Of a stretch of DNA of 60,355 nt, positions 19,037-28,280 are shown one piece after another. The notes under the pieces are model-generated. The model was not told the origin of the DNA, made no database searches, and was given only the letters and a program-made list of their open reading frames with translations. The stretch is from IMG/VR virus record IMGVR_UViG_3300028920_000077, positions 1 to 60,355 of that record; one strand, 5' to 3'. The DNA comes from a virus. How positions within the stretch are numbered: the stretch's first letter is position 1; each line of letters begins with the position of its first letter. Both the position numbers and the translations under genes were made by a program.

Positions 19037-20320
19037 TTATAAGTCTTGTAGTTCTTGCTTTAATTTATTATATTCTCTGGCAACAGGGTCATATTCAGCC
19101 TGTGTCTTCTGGGGTTGTTTCTTGAAAGATTTAATAAATTTCTTATTTTCTGATTGAGCTAGCTCAACAGTATCTTCTAAAATTTTCAACCTTCTACTTA
19201 AATTTTGTTTCAGATTATCTATCTTAGAAATTAATTTATCAATATGCTTTTCTATTTTATTTTCATCAATATCTACTATAGCTTTTCCCATACTGATAAT
19301 TAACAACTCAGACTCATTATAGTCTTTCCTAAATTCTGGTAATGGTAAATTAAGCTCGTAATAGTGTTGTTTCAAATGTCTATAACCATCTTCAGCTTCT
19401 TTTTCAGAAATAGATAAATTAGTTAAATAGAATAACATTGATTTTATTACTTGAGATTTTTCTAATAGGATATTACCATCTTTATCTATATCATGATGTA
19501 AACCTCTATAGCCTTTGACGTTATTTAAATTATCCAAATCTCTTGTGGCAAAAAATTTAGAATAATTATCAAAATCTAGTTTATCTTCTTTAGAATAAAA
19601 CTTCATGATTGCTAACTTGATTTCATCTGTTTCTTTATTTGTAATACTGCCATGCATTGGCAAGTAATCACTACAATGTGGGATGCATGAGTTTTTATTT
19701 CTCTTTGCAACTTCACTTTCTGCCAAGTAAGTATTGTGTCTGAACCTACTTAAAATTTTCAACACCTCACCGTCTTTAGTTTGTAAAGCCTTTTCTAAAT
19801 AACTGTCATTGCTAAAAGGTAAAGATTTATGCCTCAATGCTCTTGGGTTCATACCCAATCCAAAACCAACAGACAACTCTAATATTTCCCATTCGTCTAT
19901 ATCCAAACCACCTTTTTTATTCACAATAACTTTATCTTCTAAACCCATAAAACCCATACTAATAGATTTTATAATGTTTCTTTCAACCTTTTCCATTAAA
20001 GCCTTTGCTTCTGGATCTGGTTCATCAAACCAGATTGTTGCAGCAACCTTAGTATTATCTTTATTATACCCGATTCTACTTGCTTGTCCTAAGACTTTAT
20101 TATTATCATGTGCAAATAATATGGGTGCATTTTCCTTGAAATGAGTAGTCCTTAGACCTTTTGGATTAACCCTATCATAGACATGATCATATTGATTGTC
20201 AGAAACAATGAAGGTAAATTCTTTATAACCCTCTGGTTTGGGAGATAATGCTGTCCAGAAGAAATCATCTTCTTTAAATTCTTTTTGATGCATGATAGCA
20301 TATAACTGTTCCATAGCCAT
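19037..20320 (-). CDS. Prohead protease with C-terminal extension (protease-scaffold type)
   Basis: The N-terminal 170 residues match HK97-type prohead proteases. Key parts are YDRVNPKGL, PILFAHD (probable catalytic His), KSISMGFMG (probable catalytic Ser) and WEILELSVGFGLGMNPRA. A middle region contains GYRGLHHDID and YRHLKQHYYELNLPLPEF, a motif set often fused to phage proteases. The last 80 residues form a coiled coil that could scaffold assembly. At 427 residues it is about twice a minimal protease. Confidence 0.85.
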   Translation of the reverse strand: MAMEQLYAIMHQKEFKEDDFFWTALSPKPEGYKEFTFIVSDNQYDHVYDRVNPKGLRTTHFKENAPILFAHDNNKVLGQASRIGYNKDNTKVAATIWFDEPDPEAKALMEKVERNIIKSISMGFMGLEDKVIVNKKGGLDIDEWEILELSVGFGLGMNPRALRHKSLPFSNDSYLEKALQTKDGEVLKILSRFRHNTYLAESEVAKRNKNSCIPHCSDYLPMHGSITNKETDEIKLAIMKFYSKEDKLDFDNYSKFFATRDLDNLNNVKGYRGLHHDIDKDGNILLEKSQVIKSMLFYLTNLSISEKEAEDGYRHLKQHYYELNLPLPEFRKDYNESELLIISMGKAIVDIDENKIEKHIDKLISKIDNLKQNLSRRLKILEDTVELAQSENKKFIKSFKKQPQKTQAEYDPVAREYNKLKQELQDL

Positions 20321-20324
20321 CTCC

Positions 20325-22442
20325 TTATAAAAATCTTATATTTCCACGTATATTAATCTCTACAGCCACAAGCCAACATCTACAGTTCATTATTTGTTTA
20401 AGATCAGCAGTTGGGTCTAATGGAAATCTGCAATTAGTAATAGGAAATCTCTCTCCTAATTTTATTACATTTCCATGCTCCGCCACATGATCATCTCTAA
20501 CTACTTCATCTTCGCTAGAAGCCCAAGCACATCTAATTACACCATAATAATTAAATGAAATGAACCTGCCTGAATTAGAAGCCATACCGACTATCGCTCT
20601 AGCTGTTATTTCTGATTTCATAGTTTTGATTGTATCCATTTCACCTAACAACAACTTTTCAAATTGTTCTACTGGCATACCTTGAATAGATGTTTTACTT
20701 ACTAAGCCTTTTACATTTTCTATAACTCGTGTTATTATTCTCTGTGTTTTTTCATATATAACAGATAATAACCCACCAGCAGCCACTAGTAATTCTTCAG
20801 GTATTTTATCTATTAATTTTTGGATATTACTTTCTTGTTTGGTGTAGATATCGTAATTGAAAGTTTTCTTTAATTGCCTAAGTTCATCTTGAGAATTAAC
20901 AATGAACTTATATAGCATTTCTTTTACATCCATCTGGATGAAATCATTCAACCATGTGGTGTAATATTGTTCATAATCTATTTTGGCAACATTATCTTTA
21001 TACTTTTCAATAATATCTTCAGCAATATTATCCAATAATAACTCTATATTTTTTTTAGTCTTTTTTACGTTTTTATTTAATACATTCTTTGTATATTTAT
21101 CATTTAGCCTATAAAGTTCTCTTGAAGAAATCTTGACATGAACTTTATCAATGTGCTTGCTAACATAGATCTTTTCTTCTTCTAAATCTATGTCTATATC
21201 ATCATCATCAAACTGTTCAGCACCCTCTTCTTCTTTTGGTTCAGCCATCTCTAATCCAACATTGAAATAATCTATGCCCATTTTCCACCATATAGCTGCT
21301 GTTTCAGCTTTGATTTTTTGAGTCTGCATGTCTTTATGCTCGTCAGTAGACCAGAAACTGCTCCAATCAAAATCAATAACTATATCAGGGAAGTGTTTGT
21401 CTAGGATTTGAGTTTGCCAAATGTCTCTGAAATAAATCATCTTAGGTGCTAGCATATTTTCTTTAGCAAACAATCTCTGTGCATCCGAATTTGCATAATT
21501 AGAATATTCAAATATTCCAGCAATAGCAGGTGGAACTCTTCCAGAAGATAACATCTCTTCTCTAACTTTGTTCATACCAACTTGGAAATCAATATCCTTG
21601 CCTTCAAATAATCTTTTAATATCTACAGAATGATCTAATATAGCAAAGCCTCTACCTGAAAATAGGCTCATTAAACTATCTATCATACCTTTTTTAGCTT
21701 TTTCTGTTATGTTCCTATCAGATTTAAGAACAAATTTAGGTATGAAACTACCACCAAAGAACTTGGTGTTGTAAATAGCCATATTAATCCACTGTTCTAT
21801 GGAAAGACCAGCAACAGTAACAAAACTTAAACCAACATCTTGATCATAAGGGTTATAAACCATCGGGTGGATAAGTTTATCATTAACAGGATATTTGACA
21901 GTTCCATCACCTACATTTCTATACCAAGCCTTAACCCTATTTGTTTTCTGGTCACGTTCTGTTTGCATACCATAAGAGGGTATCAATTCTAAACCTTCCA
22001 AATCATTTCCGACGATTTGTTTTTTATAGAATGTCTGCCCGAATATGATATAATTAATCATAGATACATAATTAAAATAAGATAAAGACGGTATTCTATC
22101 TTCATTCTTCTTGTCAGGTGGATTGATAACATCATAAAATGGATCTGAAGCTGTAATGAGTGGGTAATCTGTTAAGTTTGGAACATAATGAAATTTTCTA
22201 TGTCTTTGCATATCATTCTTTTGTGTATGCAAATTTTTAAGGATCATTTCCTTTTGCCTTCTATTTTGAACTCTATAGAAGAGCATGTTCTCACGCATAA
22301 AGTTTTCTGCGATTATATTCCCTACTGCATTAACCCATGGGACATCCCTAAATGAATTATTATAATCATAATATGAAGTGTCCCAACCAAATCTCTTACT
22401 CAGTCTTAATACTTTAGAATAAATCTTGTGTGCTGTTCCCAT
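20325..22442 (-). CDS. Portal protein fused to a MuF-like head morphogenesis domain
   Basis: Residues 1 to about 400 look like a portal (SGRVPPAIAGIFEYSNYANSD; DIWQTQILDKHFPDIVIDF), preceding an acidic segment (EEEGAEQFDDDDIDID). The C-terminal part ends in the MuF signature, VVRDDHVAEHGNVIKLGERF, then P-Dp and NCRCWLVAVE. The MuF-like minor head protein is normally a separate gene after the portal; here it is one 705-residue chain. It overlaps terL by one base. Confidence 0.88.
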   Translation of the reverse strand: MGTAHKIYSKVLRLSKRFGWDTSYYDYNNSFRDVPWVNAVGNIIAENFMRENMLFYRVQNRRQKEMILKNLHTQKNDMQRHRKFHYVPNLTDYPLITASDPFYDVINPPDKKNEDRIPSLSYFNYVSMINYIIFGQTFYKKQIVGNDLEGLELIPSYGMQTERDQKTNRVKAWYRNVGDGTVKYPVNDKLIHPMVYNPYDQDVGLSFVTVAGLSIEQWINMAIYNTKFFGGSFIPKFVLKSDRNITEKAKKGMIDSLMSLFSGRGFAILDHSVDIKRLFEGKDIDFQVGMNKVREEMLSSGRVPPAIAGIFEYSNYANSDAQRLFAKENMLAPKMIYFRDIWQTQILDKHFPDIVIDFDWSSFWSTDEHKDMQTQKIKAETAAIWWKMGIDYFNVGLEMAEPKEEEGAEQFDDDDIDIDLEEEKIYVSKHIDKVHVKISSRELYRLNDKYTKNVLNKNVKKTKKNIELLLDNIAEDIIEKYKDNVAKIDYEQYYTTWLNDFIQMDVKEMLYKFIVNSQDELRQLKKTFNYDIYTKQESNIQKLIDKIPEELLVAAGGLLSVIYEKTQRIITRVIENVKGLVSKTSIQGMPVEQFEKLLLGEMDTIKTMKSEITARAIVGMASNSGRFISFNYYGVIRCAWASSEDEVVRDDHVAEHGNVIKLGERFPITNCRFPLDPTADLKQIMNCRCWLVAVEINIRGNIRFL

Positions 22443-23983
22443 TAAGCTAACCTTTTCCAGTAATATTCATCATCATATCCATCAAACCTAACGTGAGTAT
22501 CAGAATTTATATGTTGTATCTCTTGGAAATCAATTCCTGAACCAGTATCAGGGTTATATAAATCTTTAACTGTATCTGCTAAGTCAGGGCTTCTTCCTAT
22601 TCTACTCTTTAAATCTTTCTTTTTCTCTAATTGTATCCTGCCATTATTAGATACAAAATATCTAATTGACAATTCTTCTTTCAAATCTCTTATTAATTTC
22701 TTATGATGTGGTTTGTAAAAATAAGGGTATAAATCTACATTACTTTTCTCAGCTAAAGTTCTTAAATTCCAATAATAATGAGCCCTGCGATTTATAAACT
22801 CTTCGTTATATGGTTTGATCGCAGTTCTGTTTGCTATCATTGGAATCACATTATAGCCTTCGTGTAATAAATTATCATAACAGCCCTTACCTTCATGCCT
22901 AGCATCACAAAAATTAATTAAATCTTTCGGGTTTGCTATCCTCAGTCTCCTGGCATATTCCCGAGTTTTTTCTATAGTTAATTGTGTTGCTTTGTGGGTA
23001 TCTACCCTACCAGCATAAATATCTATATCCATTAACCTTGACCCTGCTCTACTTGCCCATGCATTGCAGTCCAAACCTTCACCAGCAAAATCTGTTGCCA
23101 TGAAGGGATAATCAAAGTCTGGATCAGCAATTCCCTTAAACATACTGTTTATTAAGGCATTACTCAACACAATCATTTCACCACTATCTACAAATTTAGC
23201 AAGTATCATCATTTGATACATAGGATCTTTCGGGTTCCACAATTCCATTTTTTCTTTATACCATTCATAACTTAATAGACCTGGAATTACTTCTCTTTTA
23301 AGTTTAACATTAGGAACATCTTTGGCAGTAATCTTTATAGTATTCCATTTCCCAAAATCTGTTTTTCTGTCAGGAAGAACTATATTGGCAAATTCACTAC
23401 CAATTTCATAAGGGTTGCTACATGCTATCATTCTGGTTTTGCCAGAAGTCATAATACCCTCTACAGATTCCCAAGTTTCCCTTGTTAATCCAGAAGCCTG
23501 ATCCATTATGATTAAGATATATTTATTGTGGTAACCAGTTCCTTTTGATTGAGTTGAAGTTCCTTTCTGTTCTCTAGCTACATAACCCACTCCGAAATGT
23601 TTTGGACTAATTTGTAATTTTGGGATAGAGAGAGGTTGACCAAGTAGTTTGACAGTAGCATTGCGATATATCTCTCTTATCTCTGCCCAAACTTGTTCAT
23701 TAACCTGCCTCATAACATTTGAAGTTGTTATGACAGTTGAAGGGAAAAAACTGTTTATAAACCAACAAAATAATAAACCTAATAAAAATGTTTTGCCAGT
23801 ATCATTAACAGATATAACAGCAGTACGCTTGTTATACCTGACTGATTTGACAATCTCTCGTTGCTTGGCATAAAGTCTATATGGTGTATGAGTATGTATC
23901 CACCAGATAGGATTATTCCTACAAGCATGAATATACTTTAAATATTTTTGCTTATTGCGAATATATCCCATTTCTTCATACAT
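22442..23983 (-). CDS. terL: Terminase large subunit
   Basis: The 513-residue packaging motor has an ATPase Walker A SVNDTGKT (about 58-66). Its Walker B strand reads YILIIMDQASG (about 155-165), with Gln where most terminases have the catalytic Glu. The RNase-H-like nuclease has Asp in FMATDFAGEG (about 298), a further Asp in FCDARHEG, and RSPDLADTVKDLY near the C-terminus. It couples to terS by one base. The packaging mode is not deducible with confidence. Confidence 0.92.
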   Translation of the reverse strand: MYEEMGYIRNKQKYLKYIHACRNNPIWWIHTHTPYRLYAKQREIVKSVRYNKRTAVISVNDTGKTFLLGLLFCWFINSFFPSTVITTSNVMRQVNEQVWAEIREIYRNATVKLLGQPLSIPKLQISPKHFGVGYVAREQKGTSTQSKGTGYHNKYILIIMDQASGLTRETWESVEGIMTSGKTRMIACSNPYEIGSEFANIVLPDRKTDFGKWNTIKITAKDVPNVKLKREVIPGLLSYEWYKEKMELWNPKDPMYQMMILAKFVDSGEMIVLSNALINSMFKGIADPDFDYPFMATDFAGEGLDCNAWASRAGSRLMDIDIYAGRVDTHKATQLTIEKTREYARRLRIANPKDLINFCDARHEGKGCYDNLLHEGYNVIPMIANRTAIKPYNEEFINRRAHYYWNLRTLAEKSNVDLYPYFYKPHHKKLIRDLKEELSIRYFVSNNGRIQLEKKKDLKSRIGRSPDLADTVKDLYNPDTGSGIDFQEIQHINSDTHVRFDGYDDEYYWKRLA

Positions 23984-24585
23984 TAAAAATCAAAACTCTC
24001 CTCAGATAAGTCATCATCAAACTCTATATTGCCAATAGATTCTATTATGCCTTGTAAAGTTGAGTTGACAACTTGTTCTTCACGTTTTTGTTCATCACCA
24101 CATTCAACCCTGGCTTGTTTAATTAATTCTACAATTTCCATGTTTGCCTTTGCTGCAACTCTCAAGTCAGGTGGTTTTACGTTTTCTATAACTTTTATTC
24201 TACCTATTTTTTTCTTTAAAGCAGCAGGACTAGATGCAACCATCACAGTCATCTTCTCTTTACTTGGCTTCAATGCTGCTGATCTGATTTGTTTATGCTC
24301 TTTTATACTTGTTTCTATTTCATCCATTCTGTGATAAGAATTAGCATACTTAAAGAACTTGCCAAGGTTTTTATTTGTCTTTTCTCTAATTTTCAATATT
24401 TGTTCTTTCACTTCGGGATCTTTATATTTTTTTCTAACTGTTTTTACATCAAATAAAATTCCGAAGTTGTCATCAATATAAGATATTATATCCTCATCTT
24501 CATAGAATTTCGCCTTCAAATACATCAGTGTTTCCAATACTTCGCCTCTAAGTAGCTTTTGGTTCTTCTTTTTATAACTTGACAT
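23983..24585 (-). CDS. terS: Terminase small subunit (probable)
   Basis: The 200-residue protein is helical and starts MSSYKKKNQKLLRGEVLETL. A central helix-turn-helix-like stretch (DVKTVRKKYKDPEVKEQIL) and an acidic C-terminus (EFDDDLSEESFDF) fit small terminase subunits, which bind DNA and recruit the large subunit. It is the first gene of the virion operon, directly before terL, with GGAGG upstream. Confidence 0.72.
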   Translation of the reverse strand: MSSYKKKNQKLLRGEVLETLMYLKAKFYEDEDIISYIDDNFGILFDVKTVRKKYKDPEVKEQILKIREKTNKNLGKFFKYANSYHRMDEIETSIKEHKQIRSAALKPSKEKMTVMVASSPAALKKKIGRIKVIENVKPPDLRVAAKANMEIVELIKQARVECGDEQKREEQVVNSTLQGIIESIGNIEFDDDLSEESFDF

Positions 24586-24600
24586 AATACCTCCATTTTA

Positions 24601-24630
24601 TATATATAGATAACTTATTAAAAAAGTCAA
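24601..24630 (-). promoter_or_regulatory. Promoter of the virion operon
   Basis: A TTGACT box (24625-24630, read on the minus strand) lies 16-18 bp from a TATATA box (24601-24608), just upstream of the terS ribosome binding site. The preceding operon terminates 20 bp further upstream. This is the only clear promoter seen before the long virion operon. Confidence 0.7.
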
Positions 24631-24640
24631 GTAAAAAATG

Positions 24641-24678
24641 TAAAAAAAAAGGGCAACCAAAATTTAAGTTGCCCCAGT
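24641..24678 (-). terminator. Rho-independent terminator between early and virion operons
   Basis: GGGCAAC (24651-24657) pairs with GTTGCCC (24668-24674) around a 10-nt loop. On the minus strand it is followed by nine U residues. It ends the operon that finishes at 24708. Confidence 0.85.
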
Positions 24679-24707
24679 TTTTATTATCGCTATTTAATTA
24701 GTTATTT

Positions 24708-25244
24708 TTATGTATTTGTTTTAAGTTCATTGAGTAAAATAATCGAGAGTGCTAAAAGCTCAATTAATTTGTCTTTATTGGGCATATTATTAGATTTTCT
24801 GTTAGATATACTATACAGTATTTCGTCTATATATCCCAATAATTCATCATGTTTTGATTTATCGTGTCTTAACCACCTCCTGAAAAAGTGAATGTTTCCA
24901 GGCAAATAATATTCATATTCAAGTTTAATCCCTTGATGATGAATTTCTTTACCCACCTTTAGTTTAAAACTGTCTATAAATTTATCTATAGTCTTATTTT
25001 GTCTATAGAAAAAATATGCCAAAATATAACTTATCAACTTTTTTATATACTCAGAATTTAAAAAAATTCTACCATAAACAGACTGGTCTGGACAGTTAAT
25101 TAGCTTATATAATATCCTATCCATTTTATATAATAACCCGTTGATAGAGTATCTTTTCTTAAAGAAAATTTGGCAAAAATCTGTGTGCTTATCTATAAGG
25201 CATATAAAGTCATCAAAACAGTCATTAATCATTTTCGGCAACAT
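24708..25244 (-). CDS. Hypothetical protein (178 aa)
   Basis: It is not recognised. The sequence is rich in Lys, Ile, Leu, Tyr and Phe, mostly helical, starting MLPKMINDCFDDFICLIDKH. Two segments are hydrophobic (LISYILAYFFY; LIELLALSIILLNEL) but short for membrane helices. It is the last gene before a terminator, and starts two bases after the upstream stop. Confidence 0.55.
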   Translation of the reverse strand: MLPKMINDCFDDFICLIDKHTDFCQIFFKKRYSINGLLYKMDRILYKLINCPDQSVYGRIFLNSEYIKKLISYILAYFFYRQNKTIDKFIDSFKLKVGKEIHHQGIKLEYEYYLPGNIHFFRRWLRHDKSKHDELLGYIDEILYSISNRKSNNMPNKDKLIELLALSIILLNELKTNT

Positions 25245-25246
25245 TT

Positions 25247-25465
25247 TTAAACCATATACCCATAATAAGTTGTTGTTATGTTTAAAATAGCATCTTGTTC
25301 AAAACTTTTTAATTTGCCATCATAGATCTCTATTTGTTTAAATATTCTTTCATCCATTACATTAATTATTTTCTCCTTTTGTTTAGATAATTCTAATATT
25401 TCTTCTTGAAATTTTTTAATTAATTCTGATTTACAATCATTTATATCTAGCCAGTCAAATATCAT
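25247..25465 (-). CDS. Small coiled-coil protein (72 aa)
   Basis: The protein is acidic with a coiled-coil middle (SELIKKFQEEILELSKQKEK). Its ATG overlaps the previous stop (ATGA). There is no recognisable domain, but the arrangement suggests it is made together with the pyrophosphohydrolase upstream. Confidence 0.6.
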   Translation of the reverse strand: MIFDWLDINDCKSELIKKFQEEILELSKQKEKIINVMDERIFKQIEIYDGKLKSFEQDAILNITTTYYGYMV

Positions 25466-25947
25466 TTATCACCTATTTTAAATTTAGTTGTTTCATAAGC
25501 TATTACATTAAACATAATCGCAGCAGCATGGTCTTCGCCATCTTCATAATCACACATCCACTTCATAAAATGTCTAAAAGCAGAAGCCTTCATCCTATCC
25601 ATCTCTTCTTTTCCATTTGCCTTTTCCCAGTTTCTATCTGAATATTTCTTCGCACCTTGCTGTAATAATTTTGCAAGCCTAGTCAACATTTGTTCTTTAT
25701 AGGGGATGCCTTCAGGTAATATTAAATCAAATCTTGGCTTCCCCTCCGCTGTATCTCTTTTCATTCCTGATGGGTATTCCATGCGATCTCCTTTGTCTTC
25801 TATTGTGTATTTTTTTTCTTCTTCTACTAGTAAATTGATTGTTTCTTTAATGTCTTTCACCCACATTGGTTCTTTTTCATGTCTGCTAGAACTTGGCTTA
25901 AATATCTTGCCAACACTAGCTAATTTGTCTAATCTTTTTTGGTCCAT
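25462..25947 (-). CDS. dATP/dGTP diphosphohydrolase-like (DUF5664/MazG-like) protein
   Basis: It carries the family pattern: SGMKRDTAEGKPRFDL, LTRLAKLLQQGAKKYSDRNW, then SAFRHFMKWMCDYEDGEDHA and AIMFNVIAYE. Phage members hydrolyse purine deoxynucleoside triphosphates and so shape the dNTP pool. Related enzymes (MazZ) occur in phages with 2-aminoadenine DNA, but I see no PurZ here. The start at 25947 was chosen because AAAGGAG lies upstream at the right distance. Confidence 0.8.
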   Translation of the reverse strand: MDQKRLDKLASVGKIFKPSSSRHEKEPMWVKDIKETINLLVEEEKKYTIEDKGDRMEYPSGMKRDTAEGKPRFDLILPEGIPYKEQMLTRLAKLLQQGAKKYSDRNWEKANGKEEMDRMKASAFRHFMKWMCDYEDGEDHAAAIMFNVIAYETTKFKIGDK

Positions 25948-26195
25948 ACAGTTCTCCTTTGTTCTGTTATCCATCCTCTTGATTTTTTTATTCTATTTCT
26001 TATATTATTCCATTGTGGTAATTTCCTGCCACATTGTGGACAGAATCTAAACTTATGTAACATATATTTGTAGTTATTATTTAAATGCCTAGGCTCTAAC
26101 ATCGGACAGCCCTCAGCAGAATTAAAAGAATATAACTTTACAAAACCATAATGTAGGAATAATATACAAGCATTACCTCTCTTGCCACAACTCAT
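25929..26195 (-). CDS. Small zinc-ribbon protein (88 aa)
   Basis: It begins MSCGKRGNAC at an ATGA overlap with the previous gene, which favours this start over an upstream in-frame ATG. A C-x2-C knuckle, RFCPQCGRKLP, follows a third Cys in EGCPM. The pattern suggests one zinc ion bound by four Cys. The function is unknown, as is usual for such phage proteins. Confidence 0.65.
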   Translation of the reverse strand: MSCGKRGNACILFLHYGFVKLYSFNSAEGCPMLEPRHLNNNYKYMLHKFRFCPQCGRKLPQWNNIRNRIKKSRGWITEQRRTVWTKKD

Positions 26196-27310
26196 ATTTT
26201 TAACTTCTTTCTTATCCAGTTCCATATAGCTTTTATAATTGTTTCTTTTATGGAAGTTTTTGTTTCTGACTCTTCTGTTTCTTTTTCTATTATGTATATA
26301 GGCTTAAGCTGTGTTGGCTCTGTGGCACAATCCCAAACTTCGTCTATATGAATATTATAATAATGCTCATAAGCTAACCATAAACCACCATTAAAACCGA
26401 CTATATCACAGTATGAATATTCTGCAACTTCACTTTCAAATTCTTTATTATCATCTTTTAGCTCATCAACTATTTTATGTAACTTTATTTTCTTGCCAGA
26501 GTTGGTGGTAAATGCAACAAATACAGTCTCTTCACCATCAACATAAATTCTAGCCCAACTATCTATACCCTTAACTACATAATTTACAGCATCTAATTCA
26601 AGAGTACGTGCTTGTTTAGTTTCTATATCATAAGTGAATAGATATTGTGTATGATCTTTCTTATCATCTCTAAATGTTACAATAAAAGCATGGTATAATA
26701 TTCCATTTTTAAATACCATAGAACCTTCTGAAACAGTATAGGTGTCATCTGTTGGTTTTGGTATTATTACAGCATAATTATCTAAGAAATTTTTAATCAT
26801 ACCAGCCTCATTTGCACATCTATAGCTAACAAACATTTGGCTGATATCATTTATTTGCCATTCTTTTGGGCCTTCGTATATGGTTTGTTTCTGTTTTTTT
26901 ATACAATCAAAAATTTCTATTTTATAGTGTTTCTTTTTAGACCAACAGGCATAAGCACACATAGGTGCATCAAATCCCGAATCTATCCTGACAGTGTTAA
27001 TTATATAACCACCAGCATGGATTTGAGTTTCTTCTATAATATCATCTTGGTCTATATCAAATACTATCAATGCCAACTGTTCACAATTATAAAAATCAGG
27101 ATTACCATATACTATGTAAATTTTATTACTATAATTATCAAAGGCACATTGTGGTCTGTTAAACCTGTTATCAACAGGTCTTGAAATAAAAACCTTTTCC
27201 GTTACTATCTTCTTTTCTTTATTCCAGACTTTTAGTGATAATTTGTTATGAGTTAAATAGCATAAAGCTAAATATTTATCATTTGCTGCTAAACTTGGAT
27301 GTGTCTCCAT
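26192..27310 (-). CDS. Probable beta-propeller-like protein (372 aa), unknown
   Basis: The sequence runs as repeated beta strands with aromatic and Asp-rich turns (KLSLKVWNKEKKI; KIYIVYGNPDFYN; MVFKNGILYHAFIVTF), compatible with a propeller of four-stranded blades. The C-terminal 20 residues form a strongly amphipathic cationic helix (IKAIWNWIRKKLKI) after a charged hinge, which could contact membranes. It has no signal peptide. AGGAG precedes the ATG. The function is unknown. Confidence 0.55.
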   Translation of the reverse strand: METHPSLAANDKYLALCYLTHNKLSLKVWNKEKKIVTEKVFISRPVDNRFNRPQCAFDNYSNKIYIVYGNPDFYNCEQLALIVFDIDQDDIIEETQIHAGGYIINTVRIDSGFDAPMCAYACWSKKKHYKIEIFDCIKKQKQTIYEGPKEWQINDISQMFVSYRCANEAGMIKNFLDNYAVIIPKPTDDTYTVSEGSMVFKNGILYHAFIVTFRDDKKDHTQYLFTYDIETKQARTLELDAVNYVVKGIDSWARIYVDGEETVFVAFTTNSGKKIKLHKIVDELKDDNKEFESEVAEYSYCDIVGFNGGLWLAYEHYYNIHIDEVWDCATEPTQLKPIYIIEKETEESETKTSIKETIIKAIWNWIRKKLKI

Positions 27311-27380
27311 TTTTTCTCCTTAATCTTAATGCAGAAAATAAGGCATAAATTAAAAAAAATATCCCCAACATTTCTATCAT
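27279..27380 (-). CDS. Tiny single-membrane-helix peptide (33 aa)
   Basis: It reads MIEMLGIFFLIYALFSAL and then RLRRKNGDTSKF: one hydrophobic helix with a basic tail. The ATG overlaps the upstream stop (ATGA) and AAAGGA lies upstream. Its 3' end overlaps the next gene by 32 bp. The pattern suggests a real coupled membrane peptide, but size makes it uncertain. Confidence 0.5.
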   Translation of the reverse strand: MIEMLGIFFLIYALFSALRLRRKNGDTSKFSSK

Positions 27381-27733
27381 AATTGTTTCCTTTGTTCTAT
27401 AGTTAAATCTAATATTTCAGCCAAAGCATTTAATTTTTGGCTTTTCCAAATATCTTTTTTTATTTTCCGTTTTGGGATCTTCATTACACATGAATTTCTG
27501 AATACTTCATAAACAAGAAATTCTTTAACAGGATATTGGACATATTGCTGTTCATTAGGTATAAATCCAATCTCATATTGCTGTCTCATTCTTTTATAAT
27601 ATTTGTCTCTTATATAAATAAGACATTCGGTATAGGTAGTGAAATATCGCATGGAACATTCTCTAATAAAACCATTGCATTTTCTACAAACAATGTAATG
27701 TCTATTAGCAAATATTTCATTTTCGTCTTGCAT
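27377..27733 (-). CDS. Hypothetical protein with N-terminal CxxC (118 aa)
   Basis: It contains YIVCRKCNGFIREC near the start, a possible zinc site, and is otherwise basic. The start at 27733 overlaps the preceding gene by 17 bp. No family is recognised. Confidence 0.6.
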   Translation of the reverse strand: MQDENEIFANRHYIVCRKCNGFIRECSMRYFTTYTECLIYIRDKYYKRMRQQYEIGFIPNEQQYVQYPVKEFLVYEVFRNSCVMKIPKRKIKKDIWKSQKLNALAEILDLTIEQRKQL

Positions 27734-27902
27734 TTAATTCTCCTTTTTGTTTCCTTTTCAATCTACACCAATCAGGTGTTTCGGGATAATTTTTTATAAT
27801 CCTTTCTGTGAAGCCACTATAAAAATTATCGCAAGTATGTGTTATATCATCAAAAAAATCATATTCATGATGATGTTTACAGCTTTTGCAGGTCAATAGC
27901 AT
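27717..27902 (-). CDS. Small Cys-rich protein, PDWC family
   Basis: The protein has 61 residues with LTCKSCKHH, a third Cys in HTCDNF and a final TPDWCRL. This pattern recurs in many phages as a four-Cys putative zinc protein. Two relatives occur on the other strand at 40644-40828 and 44479-44685. The function is unknown. Confidence 0.68.
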   Translation of the reverse strand: MLLTCKSCKHHHEYDFFDDITHTCDNFYSGFTERIIKNYPETPDWCRLKRKQKGELNARRK

Positions 27903-27933
27903 ATTTTTTTCTCAGAGGGAACATTTTTTCATC

Positions 27934-28221
27934 CTAATTCTTTTTACTCTCAAATAATAAATCTCTTACTTGATCCAATTCGGGCATTGGTTTGTGCCAT
28001 TTATCCCAAACCTCGCACATTCTCTTTTCTAATTCTTTTGGATCATATTTGGCTTCATACATATAATTAGCATCTTCGTTAAGTTCATCAAGAAATTTAT
28101 CTGGCTCACAAACCTGTGGTTTAGTTAAGATATCAAGTTCATTCATTATTTTTTTATTCCTTAAAAGTTTCCTTTTTTTCTTTTTATCCCTTTTCCTGCT
28201 CTTTTTCTTTCTTTTACCCAT
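27934..28221 (-). CDS. Small protein with poly-basic N-terminus (95 aa)
   Basis: The first 25 residues are nearly all Lys and Arg (MGKRKKKSRKRDKKKKRKLL), and the rest is acidic and helical. Such a bipolar protein could bind nucleic acid with its N-terminus. The ribosome binding site is weak. It follows the primase-helicase gene by 59 bp. Confidence 0.55.
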   Translation of the reverse strand: MGKRKKKSRKRDKKKKRKLLRNKKIMNELDILTKPQVCEPDKFLDELNEDANYMYEAKYDPKELEKRMCEVWDKWHKPMPELDQVRDLLFESKKN

Positions 28222-28280
28222 TGGACATCACCCTACACTTTCTTTTTGATAAAAGATTAAAAGATATAATACAGAAAAGT

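Noticed and set aside
25462-25947. Sign of 2-aminoadenine (Z) DNA from the MazZ-like gene
   Set aside because: No PurZ- or DatZ-like gene was recognised, and this hydrolase family is widespread in ordinary phages.
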